From UBA12276 sp041476285 (GTDB lineage: Archaea > Micrarchaeota > Micrarchaeia > Micrarchaeales > Micrarchaeaceae): DNA of 10,360 bases. The DNA is taken from the NCBI GenBank assembly GCA_041476285.1, contig JBGOTD010000024.1:1-10360 (forward strand). The letters run 5' to 3'. The notes under the pieces are model-generated. The model did not search any database. It had not been told where the DNA came from and saw nothing but the letters and a program-made list of their open reading frames with translations. Of this stretch, positions 1-6,761 are shown one piece after another. The number at the start of each line of letters is the position of its first letter. The stretch's first letter is position 1. The translations under genes were made by a program, and so were the position numbers.

Positions 1-56
1 CCTGTTATCTTGTTGGGTTTTGCGATTTTAGCAGACGTATTATCACCGTAATACAT
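1..56 (-). CDS. Possible 5' end of a divergent gene (partial, cut by left edge)
   Basis: Reading the minus strand from an ATG at 56-54, the frame stays open for 18 codons to the window edge (MYYGDNTSAKIAKPNKIT). The product is not recognisable from so short a piece. Support comes mainly from context: the ATG lies about 23 bases from the centre of a symmetrical TATATA element at 76-84, the spacing expected for a leaderless archaeal transcript, and the gene would be divergent from the geranylgeranyl reductase. An open run of 18 codons is weak evidence alone, so this may be chance. Confidence 0.35.
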   Translation of the reverse strand, partial: MYYGDNTSAKIAKPNKIT

Positions 57-74
57 AATATTTATATGGAAAGG

Positions 75-84
75 TTTATATATT
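75..84 (+). promoter_or_regulatory. TATA box of the geranylgeranyl reductase gene, possibly bidirectional
   Basis: The element TTTATATATT is preceded by a purine-rich stretch (GGAAAGG), fitting an archaeal BRE-TATA pair for the plus strand. Its centre is about 30 bases upstream of the ATG at 110, so the expected start of transcription is only a few bases from the start codon. No Shine-Dalgarno sequence precedes that ATG, which also fits a leaderless or nearly leaderless mRNA. The core is symmetrical and sits about 23 bases from the possible minus-strand ATG at 56, so it could serve both directions. Confidence 0.7.
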
Positions 85-109
85 AATCAAAATACTTCTA
101 GCGGTTATC

Positions 110-1222
110 ATGGATAAAAAGATAATGGTAATTGGTGCAGGCGTTGTGGGACTGACTCTGGCAAAGGAGCTTGCGGGCAACAACATAGATGTTGAGGTAT
201 ATGATGCCAAGAAATCAGTATCTGATGGTGCATCAAAGGCATCGGGCATTTTCTCTGTCAGCGGGCTTGGCAGGATAGGAATTGATCCGCAGCACACCAT
301 AGTAAACACGCTTGACGGAGCCACATTGCATGCAGGAAAGGAAAAGCTTCGTGTAAAGGCAACGAAGACCATGGCTTATGTTGTTGACAGGAGAATGCTT
401 GCAGAGCTTTGCAAGAGGGCCGCAGTAAAGGCTGGTGCAAAGGTGACGCTTGGCAGAAAATTCGACAGGAATGAGCTTAAGGAAATTGCCTCTGATAGGA
501 GCACAATAATGGTTGGAGCCGATGGTGCAGTATCAACAGTGGCAGCGGCGTTTTCATTCCCTGCCATTAAGGAGTATGTGCTTACTTACAAGGCTGAATA
601 TGAGAATGCTGTGATAAGCGACTCCAACATGGCCGGACTTTTCTTCTCAAACCAGATAGCTTACAGGTTCTTCGGGTGGTCATGCCCGTACTCAAAAAGT
701 AAAGTTGAGATCGGCATAGGGATAAGCGACAGGGCAAAGATAACCAGTACAACCGCATATTCCAAGTTCTTGCAGAGCGGAATGCTTGATGGGATGCTCA
801 AAGGCTCAAAAAGGCTCAACGGCTATGCAAGCATAATACCACTTACCACGAGGTCAGCAACAGTTAAGGATAATGTAATGCTGGTGGGTGATGCTGCTGG
901 CCAGGTGAAGGCAACTACTGGAGGAGGAATAATATTCGGTGGTGCATGCGCTAAGATACTTGCCAGTGTAATAGGCAAAAACATCAAGACAGGCGCGTCT
1001 TTGAACAGCTATGACAGGGAATGGCGCAGGAAGTACAGCCTTGACCTAGGAATGCACAATTTCCTGCATAATTACTACTCCAACCTTAAGGTGAGCAACT
1101 TTGAGGTATTCCTTAAGCTCTCAAAGATGTTCGGTGCGGAGGAGTTCTTCAGTAAATACGGAGACATGGACAGGCCAAGCCTCATGCTCAAGAGGTTCTT
1201 CCTTAGGGGTCTTGTGAAATGA
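110..1222 (+). CDS. Geranylgeranyl reductase family FAD-dependent oxidoreductase
   Basis: This is a 370-residue flavoprotein of the geranylgeranyl reductase/digeranylgeranylglycerophospholipid reductase family. In archaea these enzymes saturate the isoprenoid chains of ether lipids. The N-terminus has the dinucleotide-binding motif GAGVVG (9-14) with an acidic residue ending strand 2 (D32). A second FAD motif, VGADGA, lies at 135-140, and the C-terminal FAD motif GDAAGQVKATTGGG lies at 260-273. W190-S-C-P, followed by eight residues and GIG (202-204), fits the family substrate-site pattern W-x-(F/C)-P-x7-8-G-x-G. Characterised archaeal enzymes are about 400-450 residues, so this one is slightly short, mainly at the C-terminus. 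The start is chosen from the TATA spacing. The last codons overlap the ASCH gene by four bases (ATGA), suggesting translational coupling. It could act on another isoprenoid, such as a quinone side chain. Confidence 0.9.
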   Translation: MDKKIMVIGAGVVGLTLAKELAGNNIDVEVYDAKKSVSDGASKASGIFSVSGLGRIGIDPQHTIVNTLDGATLHAGKEKLRVKATKTMAYVVDRRMLAELCKRAAVKAGAKVTLGRKFDRNELKEIASDRSTIMVGADGAVSTVAAAFSFPAIKEYVLTYKAEYENAVISDSNMAGLFFSNQIAYRFFGWSCPYSKSKVEIGIGISDRAKITSTTAYSKFLQSGMLDGMLKGSKRLNGYASIIPLTTRSATVKDNVMLVGDAAGQVKATTGGGIIFGGACAKILASVIGKNIKTGASLNSYDREWRRKYSLDLGMHNFLHNYYSNLKVSNFEVFLKLSKMFGAEEFFSKYGDMDRPSLMLKRFFLRGLVK

Positions 1223-1542
1223 AAAGGTTGAAGTTCTGGGAAGGGCTTCCTGATCTCGTGCTTAGCGGCAAGAAAACTGCTACCTGGAGGGTCAATGACG
1301 ATAAAGATCTTTCTGTTGGGGATGAATTATCATTATGCAGGAACAATGGGATTGAATTTGCAAAAGCAAAGGTGATTTCTGTAAAAGAGACTTCATTTGG
1401 AAAATTGGCAGAAGAGGATAAGGTAGGCCATGAATCTTACAGAACAGAAAAACAGGTGTATGAAACTTTTTCTGGCTATTATAAATTTAATGTAACGCCA
1501 CAGACAAAATTAAAGATTGTAAGGTTTGTATTGCTTTCTTAG
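1219..1542 (+). CDS. ASCH-domain protein, possible YqfB-like amidohydrolase
   Basis: This 107-residue protein is a single ASCH domain (PUA-like fold). It shows the family signature GKKTATWRV (17-25), a V-G-D turn (33-35) and an acidic C-terminal half ending in a beta strand. The length and the K19-T20-A21-T22 arrangement match E. coli YqfB, which hydrolyses N4-acetylcytidine and whose catalytic residues are reported as K21, T24 and E74. E77 here could be the acidic partner. The family also contains RNA-binding members, so the amidohydrolase role is inference. Its ATG overlaps the stop of the preceding reductase, so the two are cotranscribed. Its TAG stop interlocks with the TAA of the convergent SemiSWEET gene (1539-1542). 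No strong ribosome-binding site is seen; AGGGGT lies eight bases upstream. Confidence 0.8.
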   Translation: MKRLKFWEGLPDLVLSGKKTATWRVNDDKDLSVGDELSLCRNNGIEFAKAKVISVKETSFGKLAEEDKVGHESYRTEKQVYETFSGYYKFNVTPQTKLKIVRFVLLS

Positions 1543-1832
1543 TGGAATTCTATTTTGCAAATTAGAAGTACAGACAATAGTATGACGTTTGCGACGCTTG
1601 ATATGATAATCGGCAATGAGGGCAGTATTACTCCGTATATTGTATAGAAAATGGACCCGACGTTTGCTATGATGAGCCAGTACCATGAGATGTCCCTGGT
1701 ATTTCGTGTTTTTAAGGCCTTAATGGCCTCCGGTACTAGTGCTACTGTTACCAGTGTGGTTGCTACCATTCCGATTATAAAAACTTCTGTCATGAAAAAC
1801 AGTATGAATATTGTAAATATGCTTTTTAACAT
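1539..1832 (-). CDS. SemiSWEET/PQ-loop (MtN3-type) small transporter
   Basis: This is a 97-residue very hydrophobic protein with three membrane segments, matching SemiSWEET half-transporters that dimerise to move sugars or related small molecules. The family pattern (T)xxxxPQ...K-x-(K)-x-T-(R/K)-D-I-S is present as P34-E35-A-I-K-A-L-K-T-R-N-T-R-D-I-S, so the PQ-loop glutamine is glutamate here. The later Y66-G67 and L73-P74-I-I motifs also fit; the usual tryptophan three residues before YG is Y63. Met14 (codon 1791-1793) lines up better with the usual family start, giving 84 residues; the extra 13 N-terminal residues are hydrophobic and may be a misassigned start. Neither start has a clear ribosome-binding site. 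It lies 13 bases after nuoN and is probably the last gene of that operon. Substrate is unknown. Confidence 0.75.
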   Translation of the reverse strand: MLKSIFTIFILFFMTEVFIIGMVATTLVTVALVPEAIKALKTRNTRDISWYWLIIANVGSIFYTIYGVILPSLPIIISSVANVILLSVLLICKIEFH

Positions 1833-1845
1833 TATGTCTTAATGC

Positions 1846-3249
1846 TTATGAACCAAGAATTGCCCTGGCTGCTGCCGCAGCGGCACTTATCATGGGCTGT
1901 GGATAAATCCCGAACATGATTATTACGGCAAGGGATATCACTATCGCCGCCACTAAGTACGGCTCCATCTTTAGAGATTTTTCCTGCTTTTTCGAATACA
2001 TTGAGTTTATGATCTTTGCATAGTAGTATATCGAAATAAAGCTGTTTACCACTCCGACCACTGCAAGCAAAACCATATTCGCATTTATGGCGCTTGAGAA
2101 CAGCAGGAACTTCCCTGCAAATCCCATTAATGGCGGTATGCCTGCCATTGAAAGCATGAATATTGTCAGTGATGCTGAAGCGAATCTGTTTCTTGAATCG
2201 AGCGCAGTATAATCCTCTATTGTCTTTACGTTCTTTGATTCAAGCCACATCACTATCGCAAATGTCCCTATTATCATGAATGCGTGTGCAACTATGTAGA
2301 ATATGCTTGCTTCCAGACCAAACTGAGTTACAGTGGCAATTCCGACAAGTATGTAGCCGGCCTGCGATATTGAGGAATATGCAAAAAGTCTTTTTACGTT
2401 TTTCTGCACCAGCGCTATGAGATTTCCAAAGAACATTGTCAATATCGCCAATGCCATAAAAATCAGCGAGAATGTCGACTTGTATGCGAAGAATACAAAG
2501 AAGAATACCTCTATGAGCGCAACAAATGCGACCTTCTTGTTTATTCCTGCGAGCATTGATGTCATGTACGTAGGGGCGCCTTCGTATACGTCTGGCACCC
2601 ATAGGTTAAAAGGAAACAGCGATGCCTCAAAACCGAATGCACATGCAAACAATGCCATTGAGAGAAGCACAATAACGGTTCCATTAAGATTAGGATTTTG
2701 GATTGCAGGTGTAAGGGTGAGTTGGGCATTGTATGGCAGAAGCAATGCAAGTGCAAATGCAAATACAGCGACGGAGACTGAACTTAGTATGAAGAACTTG
2801 ATTGCGGCCTCTATCCTGTGATTCCCTTCAAACAGCACTGCGAATGCGGTTGTTATTGCAAGAAGTTCCAAACCAACAAATATTGAAAGAATTGATATTG
2901 CAGTTGCGACTATAAATGCACCTGTAAATGAAAGGCTTAGCAGAAGCGAAAGGTCAAGATAGTCTTTTGCCCGAACATATGAGAGCATGTTCACAAGCAG
3001 CATCGTTGATGAGAATAAAGCTATGAAAAGCGACGAGAACGGATATATGTGGATTAGATTGAATACTGTTGAATTGTAATTTGCTAGAAGCAGATAAGCG
3101 GCAGAAGCTGAAATAATTACAAGAAGTGTTGCACTTGCAATGAATACTTTCCTCTTGTTTTTCGAGAAAGATGAATATATTCCGTTCGCTATTAGGCCAG
3201 CTACGCAGAACAATATAATGCTAGTAATATACGTGCCTATTTGGAACAT
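1846..3249 (-). CDS. nuoN: NADH-quinone oxidoreductase subunit N-like, antiporter-like membrane subunit
   Basis: This 467-residue polytopic membrane protein is the NuoN-type antiporter-like subunit. Diagnostic stretches are VGLELLA (125-131, TM5 Glu E128), WVPDVYEGAPT (217-227), KRLFAYSSISQAGY (286-299) and AGIPPLMGFAGKF (369-381). Against E. coli NuoN as I recall it, E133 aligns with E128, K158 with K151, K247 with K238, K295 with K286 and K395 with K380. However, the TM7 lysine K217 aligns with E208 (codon GAG at 2626-2628) and H224 aligns with N215. A charge reversal at TM7 is unexpected because that lysine is thought to drive proton transfer. The frame is intact and the rest is well conserved, so this is not a decayed gene. 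The start is ten bases after the nuoM stop, with a weak GATGAT ribosome-binding site. Confidence 0.9.
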   Translation of the reverse strand: MFQIGTYITSIILFCVAGLIANGIYSSFSKNKRKVFIASATLLVIISASAAYLLLANYNSTVFNLIHIYPFSSLFIALFSSTMLLVNMLSYVRAKDYLDLSLLLSLSFTGAFIVATAISILSIFVGLELLAITTAFAVLFEGNHRIEAAIKFFILSSVSVAVFAFALALLLPYNAQLTLTPAIQNPNLNGTVIVLLSMALFACAFGFEASLFPFNLWVPDVYEGAPTYMTSMLAGINKKVAFVALIEVFFFVFFAYKSTFSLIFMALAILTMFFGNLIALVQKNVKRLFAYSSISQAGYILVGIATVTQFGLEASIFYIVAHAFMIIGTFAIVMWLESKNVKTIEDYTALDSRNRFASASLTIFMLSMAGIPPLMGFAGKFLLFSSAINANMVLLAVVGVVNSFISIYYYAKIINSMYSKKQEKSLKMEPYLVAAIVISLAVIIMFGIYPQPMISAAAAAARAILGS

Positions 3250-3259
3250 TTTTCATCAT

Positions 3260-4672
3260 CTACAATTTTACCAGGTTCAGAATCGTGAAAGGCAATACGC
3301 CGAAAAGAAATATGAAAAACAGAAAGACCACATAGCCTATTTTCTGCTCCAATGTGATATAATCAACCGTTTGCGAATATTCCCCTGAGGAGAACATGCT
3401 TTTGTTGATCACGAAATAAAGAAACGCGCCCATGAATACGAGTGCAAATATAGGTACAAGGCCAAGTATTCCAAATGCCTGCAATGAACCTATGAATAGC
3501 AGTATGTCTGCGATGAAACCTGCAGTAAGCGGAAATCCTATCATTGCAAGCACCCCGATAAGAAACACATATGTTGTAGAAGCAGCATTGATTACCGTGC
3601 CTTTTAGTGCTGAAATGCTGCGTTCTCCGAACAGGTGCTTTATTACGCCAACCAGCAAGAACATCAGTGCTACTGCAAACCCATGGGAGAGCATCGCATA
3701 TGTTGCGCCATAGGTGCCGAATGTGTTTCCAGTGCTAATGCCAAGAAGTATTATGCCCATCTCGACTATTGTGGAATATGCGATTATGCGCTTTATGTCT
3801 GTCTGGCGCATCAATACGAATACCGAATAGAAAGCAGATACTGCAGCTAGTGCGGCTATGTAAACGGAATATTTTGAGGATATCGGCAATATAGAAAAAA
3901 GTATAAGCATCCCGAATCCCCCAAACTTGGTAAATACTCCTGAAAGCAGCATCGACCCTTGCGTTGATGCCTCTGTATGTGCGTCGGGAAGCCAGAAGTG
4001 CATTGGAAAAACCGGCATGTTTATCATGAACGCGACAAAAAGCACTATGAATATTATTGACTGCGTTCCTGCGGGTATCATTGAAGCGTGGCTTGCTATG
4101 TAGGATATGTCAAACGAGTGCAATGGGGTGTAGAAGTATATCAGCATTATCCCGAGAAGCAAAAGCGAGCTTGCCAATATCTCATATATAAGGAAATTGA
4201 TTGACGCTGCCTTTCTGTTTGCAGATCCAAGGGTGTTTATCATGAAAAAGAGCGCAATTATGCCTATGTCCCAGAATATGAAGAAGATGAATAAGTTTGC
4301 TGATGCAAACAGGCCGATTGCAGATATCTGGAACAGTGCTATTAGCGCGCTTGAGAGCTTAGTTGACTCCTTTTCGGTATTTCCGGAAAGGGCTGTTGCA
4401 AAGAGAACTACAGATGACATTATGAGTAGAACCAGCGATATTACATTTATCCTTAAACCCAATGATATCCCAAGAGAGCTTATGTAGGGATATTGCTCGG
4501 AAATGTTTACGCTTCCTGATAGAACCGATGAGATGAATATCGACAGAGTTATTAGCACATTTATTAGGGTGGAGCCAATTATTATTTTTCTGCTGTATTT
4601 CTTTTCAGCAATAGCTACTGCGATTAGTGCAATTATCGGTACCGTTATCATTGTCAGTATAAGTGGTAACAT
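3260..4672 (-). CDS. nuoM: NADH-quinone oxidoreductase subunit M-like, antiporter-like membrane subunit
   Basis: This is a 470-residue polytopic membrane protein of the NuoM type. WLPDAHTEASTQGS (227-240), TDIKRIIAYSTIVEMG (291-306) and MLSHGF (327-332) identify it. Three positions thought to carry protons differ from E. coli NuoM by my alignment: E144 in TM5 is D135 (FWD, codon GAC), K234 in TM7 is N218 (INMPVFPMH, codon AAC at 4019-4021), and E407 in TM12 is D389 (GFIAD, codon GAC). The histidine seven residues after the TM7 site (H225) and the TM8 lysine K265 (as K249) are kept. The gene sits six bases after nuoL, and GTGAT five bases before the ATG overlaps the nuoL stop. It could be mistaken for a MrpD or hydrogenase subunit, but the neighbouring set nuoH-L argues for complex I. 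Confidence 0.9.
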   Translation of the reverse strand: MLPLILTMITVPIIALIAVAIAEKKYSRKIIIGSTLINVLITLSIFISSVLSGSVNISEQYPYISSLGISLGLRINVISLVLLIMSSVVLFATALSGNTEKESTKLSSALIALFQISAIGLFASANLFIFFIFWDIGIIALFFMINTLGSANRKAASINFLIYEILASSLLLLGIMLIYFYTPLHSFDISYIASHASMIPAGTQSIIFIVLFVAFMINMPVFPMHFWLPDAHTEASTQGSMLLSGVFTKFGGFGMLILFSILPISSKYSVYIAALAAVSAFYSVFVLMRQTDIKRIIAYSTIVEMGIILLGISTGNTFGTYGATYAMLSHGFAVALMFLLVGVIKHLFGERSISALKGTVINAASTTYVFLIGVLAMIGFPLTAGFIADILLFIGSLQAFGILGLVPIFALVFMGAFLYFVINKSMFSSGEYSQTVDYITLEQKIGYVVFLFFIFLFGVLPFTILNLVKL

Positions 4673-4677
4673 TCTAC

Positions 4678-4682
4678 ATCAC
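4678..4682 (-). promoter_or_regulatory. Shine-Dalgarno-like site before nuoM
   Basis: The mRNA sequence GTGAT lies five bases upstream of the nuoM ATG and spans the nuoL TGA stop. It matches part of the archaeal anti-SD complement (GGAGGUGAU). It supports the chosen start of nuoM and suggests reinitiation after nuoL. Confidence 0.5.
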
Positions 4683-6457
4683 AAAACAAATATTGCTACA
4701 ATTATTATTAGGCCTATTACGAACGCTGCAATGTACGTATTTGCATTTCCGGTCTCTAACTTTTTGATCAAATCCCCGAATGCATTCACATTGTGTGCCC
4801 CCTCCTTGATTAAATTGTATAAAGAATGGTCAAATGAGTCCAGTATCTTTGCTATAGCCGAAAAAAGCTTTGTAACGTACAGATAAACTCTATTAGTTAT
4901 CAAATTGTTGTATAGCAGTTTGTATAGTATATTTTGTTCCTCGATTGATGAATAATTTCTGCGATAGAATAACATATAAGATATCAGGAATCCCGCAATT
5001 ATAACGACCGTAGAAATTACAATGCTCATTGCACTCAATGAAAATGGTATTGCACCATACCGGCCGAGATAAGTTGGTAAATACATGTATATTACAAATC
5101 CGGAGATAATCGCAACAATTGCGAGTATGTATATTGGCAGCATCATCGAGATCGGAGTATTCTTGTAATTTGAAATCGCCTCTGTTGTTTTCCTGTCCGT
5201 TTTCTTATGCAGAGGCACAAATAACCAGCGGGATATGTAGATATTGCTGGCCAGTCCCACGACCAATAGAATCACGTATATGGCGAAGTTGTTTGCAACG
5301 TTGATTATTGCCTCTTTTCCGAAAAACCCTGCAAGTGGAAACAGACCGGCAAGGGAGACGACGCCTATTACCGTTGGTATGAACAGCTTTAGATAGGAAG
5401 ATGAATTGTATACTTGTTCCATGTCCTCTTCATTTCTGTTTGCCTTTATCATGGAGCCTGCACTCATGAAAAGCAGTGCCTTATAGAAAGTTTGAGCCAC
5501 GAACAGCATCATTGCTGCTGCAATAGAACCCAGACCCAACGCCACAAACATTAATCCAAGATCCTCTATTGTGGAATAGGCAAGGACTCTTTTTATTTGC
5601 AATTCCGCAAGCGCATTCGTAACCCCGAGTATCGAAGTTATGATACCAAATATCAATAGGATATATAACAGATGATAAGCGGCAAATAGTGGCAGTAGCA
5701 CAGCAACAAGGAATACCCCTGCCTTTACCATTGTTGATGAATGCAAAAATGAGGATACAGGCGTGGGGCCTTTCATCGCATCTGGAAGCCATTCATGGAA
5801 TGGAAACTGCGCGGATTTTGTAAATGCCGCAAATATTATAAGAACTAGTGCAATCGGCATGGCGATGCTTGTGGTAGTCTGCTGTAACAGCAATGCAAAG
5901 CTGAAAGTATGGTATGCATTCCAGATTATAATAATCGCAAGGAACATCAGTATGTCTCCTATAAGTATTGTTGTTATCGCTTTTCTTGCCGCTTCTGCGG
6001 TCCCCTCCCTCCTGTACCAGAACCCTATCAGCAAGTAGCTGGTGATTCCCAGCAATTCCCAGCCTATCAGCATTGTTATGAAGTCTGCCGCCATTGCAAA
6101 AAGCATCATCGATGCCGCAAACACCAGCAATTCTGAATAGTATCTTGATTGCTCGCTTGGCGGGCTCATGAATCCTATCGAATACAACACTATGAGAGGT
6201 GTTATTATCCCGACTATCAGCAGAAGCAGCATGTTCAGGGGCATTGTAGAGGTTGTTAATGCGAAGTTATAACCAGATAGACTGAACCATGTTGCGCTTT
6301 GCAGTTCGCCCGGATTTAAGAATGCATTTAGTATAAGGGCCAAAGATAATACGCTTGCTACAAGCGCGATGTATTTTACATATTTGCTGTGCTTTTCAAT
6401 GAGCAGAGAAAGCAATGCGGCTATTGCAAGAGGCAGTATTACAAGTATGGTCAGCAT
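4679..6457 (-). CDS. nuoL: NADH-quinone oxidoreductase subunit L-like, antiporter-like membrane subunit
   Basis: This 592-residue protein has the NuoL-type antiporter core, followed by a long amphipathic stretch (about 500-570) and a final membrane helix (573-592), as expected for the lateral HL helix that clamps subunits M and N. Proton-path residues of E. coli NuoL are mostly kept: E144 as E134 (IGWELLG), K229 as K214 (TKSAQFPFHEW), H254 as H239, K305 as K289, K342 as K326 and K399 as K381. D400 becomes E382. H338 becomes Q322 (codon CAA) and H334 becomes L318. HSSTMVKAG (239-247) resembles the MrpA version of this helix. The C-terminal third is markedly AT-rich (16 of 60 bases G+C at 4861-4920). 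The gene starts four bases after nuoK. Confidence 0.92.
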   Translation of the reverse strand: MLTILVILPLAIAALLSLLIEKHSKYVKYIALVASVLSLALILNAFLNPGELQSATWFSLSGYNFALTTSTMPLNMLLLLIVGIITPLIVLYSIGFMSPPSEQSRYYSELLVFAASMMLFAMAADFITMLIGWELLGITSYLLIGFWYRREGTAEAARKAITTILIGDILMFLAIIIIWNAYHTFSFALLLQQTTTSIAMPIALVLIIFAAFTKSAQFPFHEWLPDAMKGPTPVSSFLHSSTMVKAGVFLVAVLLPLFAAYHLLYILLIFGIITSILGVTNALAELQIKRVLAYSTIEDLGLMFVALGLGSIAAAMMLFVAQTFYKALLFMSAGSMIKANRNEEDMEQVYNSSSYLKLFIPTVIGVVSLAGLFPLAGFFGKEAIINVANNFAIYVILLVVGLASNIYISRWLFVPLHKKTDRKTTEAISNYKNTPISMMLPIYILAIVAIISGFVIYMYLPTYLGRYGAIPFSLSAMSIVISTVVIIAGFLISYMLFYRRNYSSIEEQNILYKLLYNNLITNRVYLYVTKLFSAIAKILDSFDHSLYNLIKEGAHNVNAFGDLIKKLETGNANTYIAAFVIGLIIIVAIFVL

Positions 6458-6461
6458 TTGA

Positions 6462-6761
6462 TCATTCTTTTAGTTTTGACAGTTTTCTTATGTCAAGGCT
6501 TATCTCTCCCTTTACCATGTACCTGTAGAATGCTACAAGAGCCATGACTTCAGCAGAGGCTATGGACCAGATCGTAAGCAGGAATATCACTATGTTATTG
6601 CTGGCGACAAAATAGAAGAAGGAAAGCGCAAGAAGTGTGCTTGCGGTTATTGCAATCTCAATGGAAAGCATCATTATCAGGAAGTTTCTGCTTGCAACTA
6701 CTCCAGCTATCCCTATGGCGAAGAGCGCCACGCTCAATACAAGCATATAAACAAAAATCAT
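6462..6761 (-). CDS. nuoK: NADH-quinone oxidoreductase subunit K-like
   Basis: This 99-residue protein with three membrane segments is the NuoK subunit, homologous to MrpC, which links the quinone-side channel to the antiporter-like subunits. Both membrane glutamates that matter for coupling in E. coli (E36 and E72) are kept as E35 (MLSIEI) and E71 (ASAEV). The length is standard for the family. The ATG overlaps the nuoJ stop as ATGA, and GGTGA six bases upstream fixes the start. After the third helix there is a slightly long charged tail (about 80-99) rich in lysine. The gene ends four bases before nuoL. Because NuoK keeps its full charge set, the losses in NuoM and NuoN are not general decay of the arm. 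Confidence 0.92.
   Translation of the reverse strand: MIFVYMLVLSVALFAIGIAGVVASRNFLIMMLSIEIAITASTLLALSFFYFVASNNIVIFLLTIWSIASAEVMALVAFYRYMVKGEISLDIRKLSKLKE

Noticed and set aside
1467..1471. T-run as a terminator near the end of the ASCH gene
   Set aside because: Only five Ts, and inside the coding sequence. Such runs are common at this base composition and no convincing terminator is visible at either convergent junction.
2417..2821. 134-residue plus-strand frame inside nuoN
   Set aside because: It is the antisense of well-conserved NuoN sequence (including the PDVYEGAP region) and has no promoter or recognisable domain.
1846..4672. NuoM and NuoN as decaying pseudogenes
   Set aside because: Both frames are full length with no stop or frameshift, and all other family motifs are intact. 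The changes are confined to specific charged positions.
4503..4886. 127-residue plus-strand frame across the nuoM/nuoL junction
   Set aside because: It is antisense to both conserved genes. Its hydrophobic character mirrors the complementary membrane codons.
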